64,000 nt of DNA. Source: Planosporangium spinosum. GTDB lineage: Bacteria; Actinomycetota; Actinomycetes; Mycobacteriales; Micromonosporaceae. How positions within the stretch are numbered: the stretch's first letter is position 1; every line of letters begins with the position of its first letter. Positions 25,321 to 33,858 of this stretch are shown here, one piece after another. The DNA is taken from assembly GCF_049999945.1 (NCBI RefSeq), contig NZ_JBLYUB010000006.1, positions 248,001 to 312,000 on the forward strand. The letters are read 5' to 3'. Below the pieces are notes generated by a model, which was given only the letters and a program-made list of their open reading frames with translations, was not told the origin of the DNA and made no database searches. The translations under genes were made by a program, and so were the position numbers.

Positions 25321-26538
25321 ATGTCCTCCCCGACCCCCCGCCGTGGCAGTTCCAGCGGCCGGGCCTCGGTACCCAGCGGTCCTTCCGCGTACCGCGGCTC
25401 CGGCCGGGCTCAGATCCCTCCCCGTGCCGTGGGCCACGGCGCCGTTCCACCGCAGTACCGGGACGGCCGCCCGCCGCAGGACCCCGGTGGCCGCCCGCCG
25501 CAGGGCCCTGGCGGCACGCCGTACCGGCGCCGGATCCGTCCCCGCTGGGGGCGGATCGCGCTCGTGCTGGCGCTCGCGCTGCTCCTGCTGGCGGGGCTGG
25601 GCGCGGGTGGCGCGTTCCTGTACTACCGCAACCTCGACTCCGGTCTCCAGCGCACCGACGCGTTCTCGAAGATCTCCGGGGATCGGCCGACCAGTTCTGT
25701 CGCCGGTGCGCAGAACATCCTGCTGCTCGGCAGTGACTCGCGGGACCCGGACAACAAGGCCAAGCCGGGGCAGTGGCGTACCGACACCATCATTCTGCTG
25801 CACGTCGACGCCGCTCACCAGAAGGCGTACCTCATCTCGCTACCGCGTGACCTGTACGTCCACATCCCGAAGAGTCCGACCAACCCGGACTTCGGCGACA
25901 CCAACGCCAAGATCAATGCGGCGTTCGCGTGGGGCGGCGTACCGCTGGCGGTGCAGACCCTGGAGAACTACAGCGGCGTACACATCGACCACGTGGTACT
26001 GGTCGACTTCGGCGGCTTCCAGCAGGTCACGGATGCGCTCGGTGGGGTCGACATGAATATCGAGCAGGACATCACCTCGATCCACAAGCCGAACCGGAAG
26101 TTCACGAAGGGAATGCAGCACCTCGACGGCGCCGCTGCGCTCGACTACGTGCGTCAGCGGTACCAGTTCCCCGACGGCGACTTCGCCCGGATGCGCCATC
26201 AGCAGGAGTTCATGAAGGCGCTGCTGGACAAGGCGACCAGTACCGGCACGATGAGTAACCCGTTGAAGCTGAACGCATTCCTGAAGTCGGTGACGAACGC
26301 GATGACGGTCGACAACGACTTCTCCCTCGCCAGTACCGCCTGGGCGTTCCACAACATGACCAGCGCGGACCTGACGTTCATGACCAGCCCGAACCTCGGC
26401 TCGGACACGGTCAACGGCGAGAGCGTGGTCGTCTCCGACAAGCCGCGGGCGCTGTCGCTGTACAAGGCCGTGGCCGAGGACACGGTGGCCGAATGGGTGG
26501 CGCAGAATGGCACCTCGGCGGCGAAGCCTGGCCGTTGA
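25321..26538 (+). CDS. LCP (LytR-CpsA-Psr) family glycopolymer ligase 1
   Basis: 405 residues: an 80-residue Pro/Arg/Gly-rich cytoplasmic tail, one helix (about 80-105), then the LCP catalytic domain with NILLLGSDSRD, TDTIILLHVDAAHQKAYLIS, LPRDLYVHIP and a late YVRQRYQFPDGDFARMRHQQ (binds polyprenyl-phosphate head group). Such enzymes attach lipid-linked glycopolymers to peptidoglycan. It ends in a perfect terminator. ATG is 6 nt after TAGGCT, leaderless. Confidence 0.93.
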   Translation: MSSPTPRRGSSSGRASVPSGPSAYRGSGRAQIPPRAVGHGAVPPQYRDGRPPQDPGGRPPQGPGGTPYRRRIRPRWGRIALVLALALLLLAGLGAGGAFLYYRNLDSGLQRTDAFSKISGDRPTSSVAGAQNILLLGSDSRDPDNKAKPGQWRTDTIILLHVDAAHQKAYLISLPRDLYVHIPKSPTNPDFGDTNAKINAAFAWGGVPLAVQTLENYSGVHIDHVVLVDFGGFQQVTDALGGVDMNIEQDITSIHKPNRKFTKGMQHLDGAAALDYVRQRYQFPDGDFARMRHQQEFMKALLDKATSTGTMSNPLKLNAFLKSVTNAMTVDNDFSLASTAWAFHNMTSADLTFMTSPNLGSDTVNGESVVVSDKPRALSLYKAVAEDTVAEWVAQNGTSAAKPGR

Positions 26539-26577
26539 GCTGAATCAAAGCCGAATACGTTGAGTTGAGCCGATACC

Positions 26578-26615
26578 GAAAGGGGCATCTCCGCGAGTGC
26601 GGAGATGCCCCTTTC
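26578..26615 (+). terminator. Intrinsic terminator after LCP gene 1
   Basis: Perfect 17-bp arms (26578-26594 and 26599-26615, GAAAGGGGCATCTCCGC) with a GAGT loop, the second arm ending CCCTTTC and followed by GCCTTTGAT. It separates the first LCP gene from the second, which therefore needs its own promoter. Confidence 0.88.
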
Positions 26616-26727
26616 GCCTTTGATATGCGTATTGATGCCGCCTTCGATGCGTCGCGGAAACCGCCGACGACCCGTACAGTCACATAGGCCAAGATCGCTA
26701 CCCTCAGTTCGCCGCGCGGGAGACCGG

Positions 26728-28035
26728 ATGCAGCAGACCACGCCTCGGGGGTCGTCGACGACCTACGGTCGGCCCATGGGGCCGCCGGCGCCGACCGGCG
26801 AGGTCCCGTCCCGGCCGCTCGCGCCGCCCGCTGCAGCCGCGCCGGTCGTACCTCCGCCGGCCGCCCGGGCCGTGTCGCCGGCGGTGCCCGCGCCGGCCGC
26901 GGTGCCCGCGCCGCCCTCCCCACCGGCCACGCCCGGTGCGCCGCGCAAGGGTCGCCGGGCCGGTGGTCCGCTGTGGGCCCGGCTCCTGGTGGTCGTGGGA
27001 ACGCTCATCATGCTGGCGAGCGGCGGCACGATCGTCGGTGTCAAGGTTCTCGTCGGCCGGGCGGGCAGCGCGATCCAGCAGGGCAACCTGCTCGGTGACG
27101 CGGGTGCCACCCACGTCTCGATCGACGGGCCGCTGAACATCCTCCTGGTCGGTATCGACCAGCGTCCGAACAGTACGGACCTGATCCGGTCGGACTCGAT
27201 CATCATCGCCCACGTCAACGCCGCGCACGACCAGGCGTTCCTGGTGTCGATCCCGCGCGACCTGGTGGTGACGATCCCCGCGTACGACAAGACCGGCTAC
27301 CGGGGCGGCCGGGAGAAGATCAACGCCGCGTTCGCGTTCGGCAGTCAGGGCAAGGGTGGCCGCGAGGGCGGGTTCGAACTGCTGGCGCTGACCATCCAGA
27401 AGAACATCGCGCCGGGGCTCACGTTCCACGGCGGCGCCATCGTCGACTTCGGTGGCTTCCAGGCCCTCGTCGACGTGCTCGGTGGCGTGGACATGTGCAT
27501 CGACCAGCGGGTCGTCTCCCACCACATCGGTTTCGACCGGAAGGGCAACTTCCTGTCGCCGAGCAAGGGCGGCAAGGCGGTCGTGTACGAGAAGGGCTGT
27601 CAGCGGATGGAGCCCTGGCAGGCGCTGGACTATGCCCGCCAGCGGTACGGCTTGGAGAACGGCGACTACGACCGCCAGCGCCACCAGCAGCAGTTCCTCA
27701 AGGCCATGCTCAAGGAGGCGCAGAAGCAGGGCGTGGCGACCAATCCGGTCAAGCTCGTCAAGATGATGGATGCCGCGGGGAAGGCGTTCACCGTCGACCG
27801 GCACGGCATCGCCCTGGAGGACTGGCTGTTCACCGTGCGCAACGTGATCACCAGTGAGCCGGTAATGATCAAGACCAATGCCGGCCGGACCAATACGGTC
27901 CAGCTGGGCAACGAAGAGGCCGAGGAGTTGACACCGGAGAGCGTCCAGCTGTTCCGGGCGCTGGCCGACGACACGCTCGACCGGTTCGTCGTGGACAACC
28001 CCACCTTCGTCTCCACGGACGGATTCACGGGTTGA
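26728..28035 (+). CDS. LCP family glycopolymer ligase 2
   Basis: 435 residues from ATG 26728 behind GGGAGA. The N-terminal ~80 residues are Pro/Ala-rich, followed by one helix (about 90-112) and the LCP domain: LNILLVGIDQRPNS, SDSIIIAHVNAAHDQAF, SIPRDLVVTIPAYD and YARQRYGLENGDYDRQRHQQ. Cys residues in DMCIDQRV and EKGCQRME probably form a disulphide. A TACCCT box about 25 nt upstream may be its -10. Same function class as its two neighbours; triplicated LCP genes usually divide wall teichoic acid, arabinogalactan-like or capsule ligation. Confidence 0.93.
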   Translation: MQQTTPRGSSTTYGRPMGPPAPTGEVPSRPLAPPAAAAPVVPPPAARAVSPAVPAPAAVPAPPSPPATPGAPRKGRRAGGPLWARLLVVVGTLIMLASGGTIVGVKVLVGRAGSAIQQGNLLGDAGATHVSIDGPLNILLVGIDQRPNSTDLIRSDSIIIAHVNAAHDQAFLVSIPRDLVVTIPAYDKTGYRGGREKINAAFAFGSQGKGGREGGFELLALTIQKNIAPGLTFHGGAIVDFGGFQALVDVLGGVDMCIDQRVVSHHIGFDRKGNFLSPSKGGKAVVYEKGCQRMEPWQALDYARQRYGLENGDYDRQRHQQQFLKAMLKEAQKQGVATNPVKLVKMMDAAGKAFTVDRHGIALEDWLFTVRNVITSEPVMIKTNAGRTNTVQLGNEEAEELTPESVQLFRALADDTLDRFVVDNPTFVSTDGFTG

Positions 28036-28166
28036 CGTTCATGGCCAGGATTTACGGATTGACGTCCCCGGTCGCGGGCCCGCGAACGGATCTTTCGGGC
28101 CCGGGACCGTGGTAGGGGTGTCGTAAACTGGCAGCCATTCCCGCCGGTCGGCTACATCAACATGGG

Positions 28167-28196
28167 CCGATGCGGGTCAAGCATCGGCACGGGGAG
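28167..28196 (+). promoter_or_regulatory. Leader hairpin and ribosome site of LCP gene 3
   Basis: CCGATGC (28167-28173) and GCATCGG (28181-28187) form a perfect 7-bp hairpin three bases before GGGGAG (28191-28196). GGGGAG has ideal spacing (5 nt) to an ACG codon at 28202 and to no ATG or GTG. A -10-like TAAACT is at 28124-28129. Confidence 0.45.
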
Positions 28197-28201
28197 TCGC
28201 G

Positions 28202-29653
28202 ACGCCCACCGCACCTGAAACCAGTCATCCGGCTACCGGACGCGCGTCCGGCCAGCCGGAGGCGCCGGCGACCGAGTCGAACGCCGTCGACGCCGAGTTA
28301 ACCGACCGCGCCGACCGGGTCGACGCCGAGTTAACCGACCGCGCCGACCGGGTCGACGAGAGCGGATCCGCCGGTACGGCCGGGGCCGCCGGTCAGTCCG
28401 AGTCCACCGGCGCGGCCGGGGCCGCCGGTCAATCCGAGTCCACCGGCGCGGCCGAGCCCGCCGGTCAGTCCGAGTCCACCGGCGCGGCCGAGCCCGCCGG
28501 TCAGTCCGAGCCCGCCGACCCGGCGCCGCCCGCCGCCGCCCGCCCCTTCCGTCCGGGCAAGCTGCCCGGACGGGACCCGGTGTGGGCGCGGCTGCTCGTC
28601 CTGCTCGGCGTGCTCCTGGTGGTCACCGCCGGTGCCACCGTCACCACGACCGAGGTGCTGACCCACCGGTACGACGCCGCCGTGAAGAAGGGCACGCTGA
28701 TCGCGCCGGAGGCCCGGTCCGGCGGGGATCAGCCGCAGGTGCGGCTCACCGGCCCGCTCAACTACCTGCTCATCGGCTCCGACGCGCGGGCCGACGACCC
28801 GGCGGCCGGCCAGCGCTCCGACACGATCATCATCGTGCACGTCCCGGCCTCCATGGACCGCGCGTACCTGATCTCCGTCCCGCGCGACCTGCGGGTGCAG
28901 ATCCCGGCGTTCCCCGCGACGGACTTCCAGGGCAGCCACGAGAAGATCAACGGGGCGTTCGACTACGGCCGGGGTGGTGAGGGCGGGGTGCAGTTGCTGT
29001 CCGCCACCCTCCACGACCTCATCGGCATCCGCTTCGACGGTGCCGCCGTGGTCGACTTCAGCGGTTTCGAGAAGGTCATGACCCTGCTCGGCGGCGTCGA
29101 CATGTGCATCGACGAGCGCACCGAGTCCCAGCACATCGGCCACGACAAGGACGGCAACTTCCTGCCCCCGTGGTACGGGCCGGAGGGCTCGTACCGCAAC
29201 TACGAGAGCACGCCGGAGGTGTACGAGATCGGCTGCCGGCGCCTGGAGCCGTGGCAGGCGTTGGACTACTCGCGCCAGCGCAAGAGCATCCCGGACGGCG
29301 ACTATGGCCGGCAGCGCCACCAGCAGCAGTTGCTGAGAGCGATGCTCGACGAGGCGCGCCGACAGGGCCTGGCGACCAACCCGCGCAAGCTGGACTCGTT
29401 GATCCGTTCGGTCGGATCCTCGCTGACCGTCGACACCGGCGGCGTGGCGCTCGCCGACCTCGGGTACGCGCTGCGCGGCGTCAACCCCGGCGAGCTCGTC
29501 GGCATCAAGATCCCATCCGAGCCGCAGGACATCGGCGGCATCTCCTACGTGATCGCGCACGAGCAGGAGGCCACCGCGCTGTACCAGGCGATCCGCGAGG
29601 ACAGCCTGGACACGTGGATACAGAACAATCCGACCTGGCTCAACAGCCTCTGA
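28202..29653 (+). CDS. LCP family glycopolymer ligase 3, probable ACG start
   Basis: The LCP domain (NYLLIGSDARADD, SDTIIIVHVPASMDRAYLIS, VPRDLRVQIP, YSRQRKSIPDGDYGRQRHQQ) follows one helix at about residues 128-150. Upstream of it the frame is open back to a TAA at 28124 but contains no ATG, GTG or TTG before GTG 28580, which would remove the whole cytoplasmic tail and has no ribosome site. An ACG at 28202 sits 5 nt after GGGGAG, giving 483 residues beginning TPTAPETSHPATG. The tail contains in-frame 33-bp and 36-bp repeats and two TTA codons. ACG start is inference; a mutated ATG is the alternative. Confidence 0.85.
   Translation, partial: TPTAPETSHPATGRASGQPEAPATESNAVDAELTDRADRVDAELTDRADRVDESGSAGTAGAAGQSESTGAAGAAGQSESTGAAEPAGQSESTGAAEPAGQSEPADPAPPAAARPFRPGKLPGRDPVWARLLVLLGVLLVVTAGATVTTTEVLTHRYDAAVKKGTLIAPEARSGGDQPQVRLTGPLNYLLIGSDARADDPAAGQRSDTIIIVHVPASMDRAYLISVPRDLRVQIPAFPATDFQGSHEKINGAFDYGRGGEGGVQLLSATLHDLIGIRFDGAAVVDFSGFEKVMTLLGGVDMCIDERTESQHIGHDKDGNFLPPWYGPEGSYRNYESTPEVYEIGCRRLEPWQALDYSRQRKSIPDGDYGRQRHQQQLLRAMLDEARRQGLATNPRKLDSLIRSVGSSLTVDTGGVALADLGYALRGVNPGELVGIKIPSEPQDIGGISYVIAHEQEATALYQAIREDSLDTWIQNNPTWLNSL
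28286..28351 (+). repeat. Two tandem 33-bp coding repeats with TTA codons
   Basis: GTCGACGCCGAGTTAACC plus 15 more bases is present twice without change (28286-28318, 28319-28351). Each encodes VDAELTDRADR, and each has a TTA leucine codon (28298 and 28331). Confidence 0.92.
28394..28505 (+). repeat. Three tandem 36-bp coding repeats
   Basis: Units at 28394-28429, 28430-28465 and 28466-28501 encode QSESTGAAxxAG (GA in the first, EP in the next two); a fourth begins and breaks off. They lie in the cytoplasmic tail of LCP 3, contiguous and in frame. Confidence 0.92.
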
Positions 29654-29712
29654 ATGGTGGATGTACCGGGATGTCAGCGGCCGGCCGTCCGGGCAGCCTC
29701 TAAGCTGGCGGC

Positions 29713-30051
29713 GTGTTTGGGCGTAACCAGGTTCCCGGCGTGACCGCCGCCGACGTGTCGGACGAAGCATTTCTGCTGGATGTACGGGAGGACGAGGAGT
29801 GGGTCGCGGGCCACGCTCCCGGCGCACACCACGTACCGATGCACACCGTGCCGGCCCGGCTGGACGAGATCCCGGCTGACCGGGACGTGGTCGTGGTCTG
29901 CCGCTCCGGCGGACGGTCGGCACAGGTGACCGCATACCTGGTGGCGATGGGGCGGGACAACGTCCGCAACCTCGACGGTGGCATGGCGGCATGGGCGCGG
30001 ACCGGCCGGCCGATGGTCAGCGAGGACGGCAGCGCACCGCAGGTTGCCTGA
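29713..30051 (+). CDS. Rhodanese-domain sulfurtransferase
   Basis: 112 residues, a single rhodanese domain: AFLLDVREDEEWVAGHAPGA, then VVVVCRSGGRSAQVTAYL with active-site Cys63 and a six-residue loop, typical of GlpE-like enzymes, and NLDGGMAAWARTG. It moves sulfane sulfur from thiosulfate or persulfides to acceptors in the cytoplasm. GTG 29713 is 6 nt after TAAGCT (29701-29706), a leaderless start. Confidence 0.92.
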   Translation: MFGRNQVPGVTAADVSDEAFLLDVREDEEWVAGHAPGAHHVPMHTVPARLDEIPADRDVVVVCRSGGRSAQVTAYLVAMGRDNVRNLDGGMAAWARTGRPMVSEDGSAPQVA

Positions 30052-30052
30052 G

Positions 30053-30949
30053 GTGACCGCGGAACTGCCGTTCCGGCGCCGGATCCGACGTGTCCCGCGC
30101 GCGGCGCACGGGTCGGTGCGGCGTACCGCACCGACCCGTCCGCTCGTCTTCGCTCACCGTGGCTCGTCGGCCGCCGAGCCCGAGCACACCCTGGCGGCGT
30201 ACCTGCGGGCGATCGAGGAGGGCGTCGACGGGCTGGAGTGCGACGTCCGGCTGACCCGGGACGGCCAGCTCGTGTGCGTGCACGACCGGCGACTGGAGCG
30301 CACCAGCAACGGCCGTGGCCTGGTGAGCACCAGGACGCTGGCCGAACTCAACGAGCTGGACTTCGGTTCCTGGCATCCCGGCCCCGGAGACGACGACGCC
30401 GACCTCGTCTACGACGTCACGGCCGACGGCCGGGCCCGGATCCTCACCCTCGACCGCCTGCTGGCGACCGTCCACGACGCCAACCGGCCGATCCGGCTGC
30501 TGATCGAGACCAAGCACCCGACCCGGTACGGGCCGGCGGTGGAGGAACAGGTCATCGAGGCGCTGCGCCGGTACGGGCTGGACGAGCCACGCGCCGGGCA
30601 CCCCGTCGAGGTCTCGGTGATGTCGTTCTCCGCGCTCGCCATCCGCCGTACCCGCCGCCTGGCGCCGCGGCTGCCCACGGTGATGCTGATGGAGTTGCTG
30701 CCGGCGGGGCTGCGCGGGGGTCGGTTGCCGTTCGGCTCCCGCATCGGCGGCCCCGGTGTACGCCTGCTGCGCGCCCACCCAGAGGTGGCGGTCCGGCTGC
30801 ACGAGCGTGGCCACCAGGTGTACGTGTGGACCGTCAACGAGGCGGCCGACGTGGACCTGATGGTCGAGCTGGGCATCGACGGCGTGATCAGCGACCGGCC
30901 GGCCTTCGTGCAGCGGCGCCTGGACGAGCTGGGCCTACCGCGGACCTGA
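30053..30949 (+). CDS. Glycerophosphodiester phosphodiesterase
   Basis: 298 residues, GTG overlapping nothing but starting 1 nt after the rhodanese stop. FAHRGSSAAEPEHTLAAY, GVDGLECDVRLTRDGQLVCV and HDRRLERTSNG give the His, Glu/Asp metal ligands of the GDPD TIM barrel, and the C-terminal VYVWTVNEAADVDLMVELG and DGVISDRP complete it. It hydrolyses glycerophosphodiesters to glycerol-3-phosphate and alcohol. No signal peptide, so it probably works in the cytoplasm. Confidence 0.94.
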   Translation: MTAELPFRRRIRRVPRAAHGSVRRTAPTRPLVFAHRGSSAAEPEHTLAAYLRAIEEGVDGLECDVRLTRDGQLVCVHDRRLERTSNGRGLVSTRTLAELNELDFGSWHPGPGDDDADLVYDVTADGRARILTLDRLLATVHDANRPIRLLIETKHPTRYGPAVEEQVIEALRRYGLDEPRAGHPVEVSVMSFSALAIRRTRRLAPRLPTVMLMELLPAGLRGGRLPFGSRIGGPGVRLLRAHPEVAVRLHERGHQVYVWTVNEAADVDLMVELGIDGVISDRPAFVQRRLDELGLPRT

Positions 30950-30971
30950 CCGGCCCGGCACACTCTGCATC

Positions 30972-32246
30972 ATGGCCGCCTCCCCCACCCAGCCGCTCGA
31001 CCCGGTCGCGCTGCTCGACCGCCTCGCCGACCTGATCGCGTTGACCAACCGTGGTGCGGCGGGCCGGTCGGTCCTGCAGCTCATCGTCGAGCTGGCCGCC
31101 GAGGCGACCGGCGCCACCGGGGCGGTGTTCATCGAGTACGTCCCGCCCGGCGGTCATGTCGTCGCCGCCACGACCTCGCTGAGCTGGGGGATGGGGGTAC
31201 CGGTCGATCTGTCCGGGCCGCGTGCCGAACAGGACCTGGTCGCCATGCACGGCCAGCAGGTCCGGGTCGACCAGTTGTTGCCGCCGTGGGCCGACCACCT
31301 CCGTGGCCGGGGCATCGGCCGGGTCCTCACCTCGGTCAGCACGGTCGACGGTGTGCTGGTCGGATCGCTGCACGCGGCTTTCCCCGACCCCGACGGCCGG
31401 GCCGACGCCCGGCAGATCGCCGCGATGCGCCTGCTGGCCACCGTCGCCACCGCGGTGTACCAGGCGAGCGCGGGGCCGCCGGTGCACCCGGACGGGCCGG
31501 CGGACGGCCGACCCGACGCGGCCGCCGCCGGGCGGCACGAGCGGGAGCAGGGGCGTGACCTCTTCATCGCGATGACCAGTCATGAACTGCGCACCCCGGT
31601 CACGGTGATCAAGGGGTACGCGGACACGCTGGTCGAGCGGTGGGCCTCGCTCGACGAGCCGACCCGCCGGGAGGCCGTTCACGCCGTGTGGCAGCGCGCC
31701 CGGGAGCTGGCCCGGCTGATCGACCGTCTGCTGATCGCCGCCAGCGACGTCACCGGCATCAGCGACGGCTCGACCGCGATGCCCTTCGACCCCGCCCGGG
31801 TGCTGCGCGACGCCGCCCTGGAGCTGAGTCCGGACCTGCGCAGCAACCTGCGTGTGAACCTCCCCGACACGCTGCCGAAGGTGCGCGGCGACCGGGCCAG
31901 TTTCGCCACCGTACTGACGGAACTGGTGACGAACGCGTGCAAGTACTCCCCGGATCGGGTAGACGTGGAGCTGACGGCGGGTTCGGACGCGCACACGGTC
32001 TGGATCCGGGTCACCGACCGCGGCGTGGGGATCCGGGCCGAGCACGCCGAACGCGCTTTTGATCGTTTCTGGCAGTTGGAACGGGGAGATCAGCGACAAT
32101 ACGGCGGGGTGGGCCTCGGCCTGTACCTTGTCCGCAAGATTGTCGAGCGCCAACAGGGGTGGGTCAGCTTGCGCCCACGCCCAGGCGGCGGTGCCGTCGC
32201 CGAGATCCGCCTGCCCCGCGCCGACGCGGCGGGCGGTCCGACATGA
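30972..32246 (+). CDS. GAF-domain cytoplasmic sensor histidine kinase
   Basis: 424 residues without membrane helices: an N-terminal GAF domain (about 15-160), an Ala/Asp-rich linker, HisKA with phospho-His204 in AMTSHELRTPVTVIKG, and HATPase_c with ELVTNACKYSP, DRGVGI and YGGVGLGLYLV. No response regulator gene is adjacent; instead a SpoIIAB-like ATPase follows 34 bp later, so the output may be partner switching rather than a classical phosphorelay (inference). Confidence 0.92.
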   Translation: MAASPTQPLDPVALLDRLADLIALTNRGAAGRSVLQLIVELAAEATGATGAVFIEYVPPGGHVVAATTSLSWGMGVPVDLSGPRAEQDLVAMHGQQVRVDQLLPPWADHLRGRGIGRVLTSVSTVDGVLVGSLHAAFPDPDGRADARQIAAMRLLATVATAVYQASAGPPVHPDGPADGRPDAAAAGRHEREQGRDLFIAMTSHELRTPVTVIKGYADTLVERWASLDEPTRREAVHAVWQRARELARLIDRLLIAASDVTGISDGSTAMPFDPARVLRDAALELSPDLRSNLRVNLPDTLPKVRGDRASFATVLTELVTNACKYSPDRVDVELTAGSDAHTVWIRVTDRGVGIRAEHAERAFDRFWQLERGDQRQYGGVGLGLYLVRKIVERQQGWVSLRPRPGGGAVAEIRLPRADAAGGPT

Positions 32247-32280
32247 GCAGGCGAGTGACGTGGCAAAGCGAGGCGCCGGA

Positions 32281-32775
32281 ATGAGTACCCAGGCCGCAGA
32301 AGCCGCGCGTACCTGGTGCGTGGTCGTGCCGCACCACGCCGATGGTGCCCGGCTGGCCCGGCGGCGCCTGGCCGCGAGCCTGGCCGGGTGGCTACCGGCG
32401 GTCATGCTGGCGGACGCGATCGCGGTCACCGCGGAGCTGGTCGGCAACGCCGTCCGGCACGCCGCACCGCTGCCCGGTGGCGTGGTGCGGGTGGCGTGGC
32501 GGCTGCAGCCGGGCGGCGACATCGAGATCCGGGTGACCGACGGCGGTGCCGCGACCCGGCCGGTGGAGCGTCGGGTCGGCTCCGACTCGCCGGACGGCCG
32601 CGGCCTGGCGATCGTCGCGGCGCTCACCGACCGGTGGGGAGTCGACCGGGACGGCCTCGGACAGTGCGTCTGGGCCCGGATGGCGGCCTCGGTGTCGCCC
32701 CCGGCCGGTGCCGAACCGGCCGGCGCGTCCGGTGAACCGACCTGGGTGCGCGCCGTACCGCCCGGCAGGGCCTAG
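32281..32775 (+). CDS. SpoIIAB/RsbW-like ATP-binding regulatory protein
   Basis: 164 residues with a GHKL ATPase fold: TAELVGNAVRHAAP (N box), IRVTDGGAATRP (G1) and SPDGRGLAIVAALTDRWG (G2). This HATPase_c_2 group includes anti-sigma factor kinases, which are many in actinobacteria. About 25 C-terminal residues are Pro/Gly-rich. The target sigma factor or antagonist is not encoded nearby. ATG 32281 is only 34 bp after the histidine kinase, so probably cotranscribed. Confidence 0.88.
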   Translation: MSTQAAEAARTWCVVVPHHADGARLARRRLAASLAGWLPAVMLADAIAVTAELVGNAVRHAAPLPGGVVRVAWRLQPGGDIEIRVTDGGAATRPVERRVGSDSPDGRGLAIVAALTDRWGVDRDGLGQCVWARMAASVSPPAGAEPAGASGEPTWVRAVPPGRA

Positions 32776-32786
32776 GCTGGGTCGCC

Positions 32787-33671
32787 GTGAGCAAGCGTGC
32801 CAGGAACTCGCGTACCCGTACCGACGCACCCAAGCGCCAGAAGGTGCGTGACATCTTCGTCCCCCGCCCGTTCGCCGGCCTCGCCGACGAGGCCGAGTGG
32901 ATCGCCCTCCGTGAGCTCGTCCCGGCGGCCACCGCCCCGCTGCGGCTGGCGCCGGACCTCGTGGAGCAGTTCGGCGACCGCCCGATCACACTCGCCACGG
33001 TGCTGCCGATGGCGTGGCCGGCCATGACCAAGCCGGACGGCCGGATCTTCATCGGCCTGCAGCGGCACGTGCAGTCCGGCGACGTCTCGCGTGACCTCGC
33101 GGTGGCGGTGCTGAACGCGCTGGAGACCGAGCCCGGCGCCACCGTCGGCGTACCGGCGCTGCCGGGTGAGGGTCCCCGGCTGCAGGACGTGCTCGCCGAC
33201 GGGCCGCTGGAGATCACACTGCATGACAGCTACGAGTTCTGGCTGGAACCGGGGGCGACCGAAGACCCGAACGTCAAGGCGTCGCTGGAGCGGGCCAACG
33301 CCGCCATCTACCCGACGGTGAAGCTCACCGCCGCGCCGGCGGCGTACTGGTGCCGGATGCCCGACCGGGCCCACGTGCGCTGGGTGCTCACCGAGGACGA
33401 GGATCCGGCGCTGGACGCCCTGGCCCGGCTGTCCGCGGCCGGTGGCCTGCTACTCGGCGACGGTACGAAGTTCGCCGGCATGTTCCGGGCGCACGGTCTG
33501 CTCGTACCGGTGTGGGATCTGCCGGGCGAGCGGGAGGCCGGCGACTGGGAGGCGCCCGTGGCGGAGTTCGCCAAGCGGTACGGCGAGGCGCTCGGGGTGA
33601 GCGAGCCGCTGACCGCCGCGGAGCGCCGGTCGCGCCAGGGCCTGCTGGGCCGCCAGTTCACGCTTCGCTGA
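32787..33671 (+). CDS. DUF5926 family protein
   Basis: 294 residues. The N-terminus SKRARNSRT...KRQKVRDIFVPRPFAGLADE and the block ITLATVLPMAWPAMTKPDGR fit the actinobacterial DUF5926 family, sometimes annotated as a SecA-related or topoisomerase-associated protein without experimental support. A basic 20-residue tail at the N-terminus may bind nucleic acid. TAGGCT (32773-32778), which begins with the TAG stop of the upstream gene, is 8 nt from GTG, giving a leaderless internal promoter. Function unknown. Confidence 0.85.
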   Translation: MSKRARNSRTRTDAPKRQKVRDIFVPRPFAGLADEAEWIALRELVPAATAPLRLAPDLVEQFGDRPITLATVLPMAWPAMTKPDGRIFIGLQRHVQSGDVSRDLAVAVLNALETEPGATVGVPALPGEGPRLQDVLADGPLEITLHDSYEFWLEPGATEDPNVKASLERANAAIYPTVKLTAAPAAYWCRMPDRAHVRWVLTEDEDPALDALARLSAAGGLLLGDGTKFAGMFRAHGLLVPVWDLPGEREAGDWEAPVAEFAKRYGEALGVSEPLTAAERRSRQGLLGRQFTLR

Positions 33672-33724
33672 GCGATCCTCAGGGTCCGCGCCCGCCCTGC
33701 GCGCCTCGCTCCGCCTCCGCGTCC

Positions 33725-33804
33725 CAAGATCCGCGCAATGTCGCGAACATTGCTGCTACCGGTTCGTCCATAGCAGCAATGTCTGCGACATTGCGCGGAT
33801 CTTG
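33725..33804. terminator. 34-bp nested palindrome between convergent genes
   Basis: Arms 33725-33758 and 33771-33804 are inverted repeats of CAAGATCCGCGCAATGTC... with two mismatches and a 12-nt loop. Each arm contains its own palindrome GCAATGT-N5-ACATTGC (33735-33753 and 33776-33794), so alternative cloverleaf folding is possible. It separates DUF5926 (+) and arginine deiminase (-). Confidence 0.8.
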
Positions 33805-33811
33805 AGGCGCT

Positions 33812-33840
33812 CCGCGACCGCGACCGCGACCGCGACCGCG
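33812..33840. repeat. Hexamer microsatellite (CCGCGA)n
   Basis: Four full CCGCGA units plus a partial one follow the palindrome, ending 19 bp before the arginine deiminase stop codon. Non-coding; length is likely variable among strains. Confidence 0.85.
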
Positions 33841-33858
33841 GACAGGGGCTGCGGGCTA

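Noticed and set aside
28286..28505. Tandem repeats of 33 and 36 bp considered as a CRISPR array
   Set aside because: The units are contiguous without spacers, in frame with the LCP gene and encode a regular peptide.
33667..33724. Promoter for a gene between DUF5926 and arginine deiminase
   Set aside because: The genes converge here and the space is taken by the palindrome; no frame is supported.
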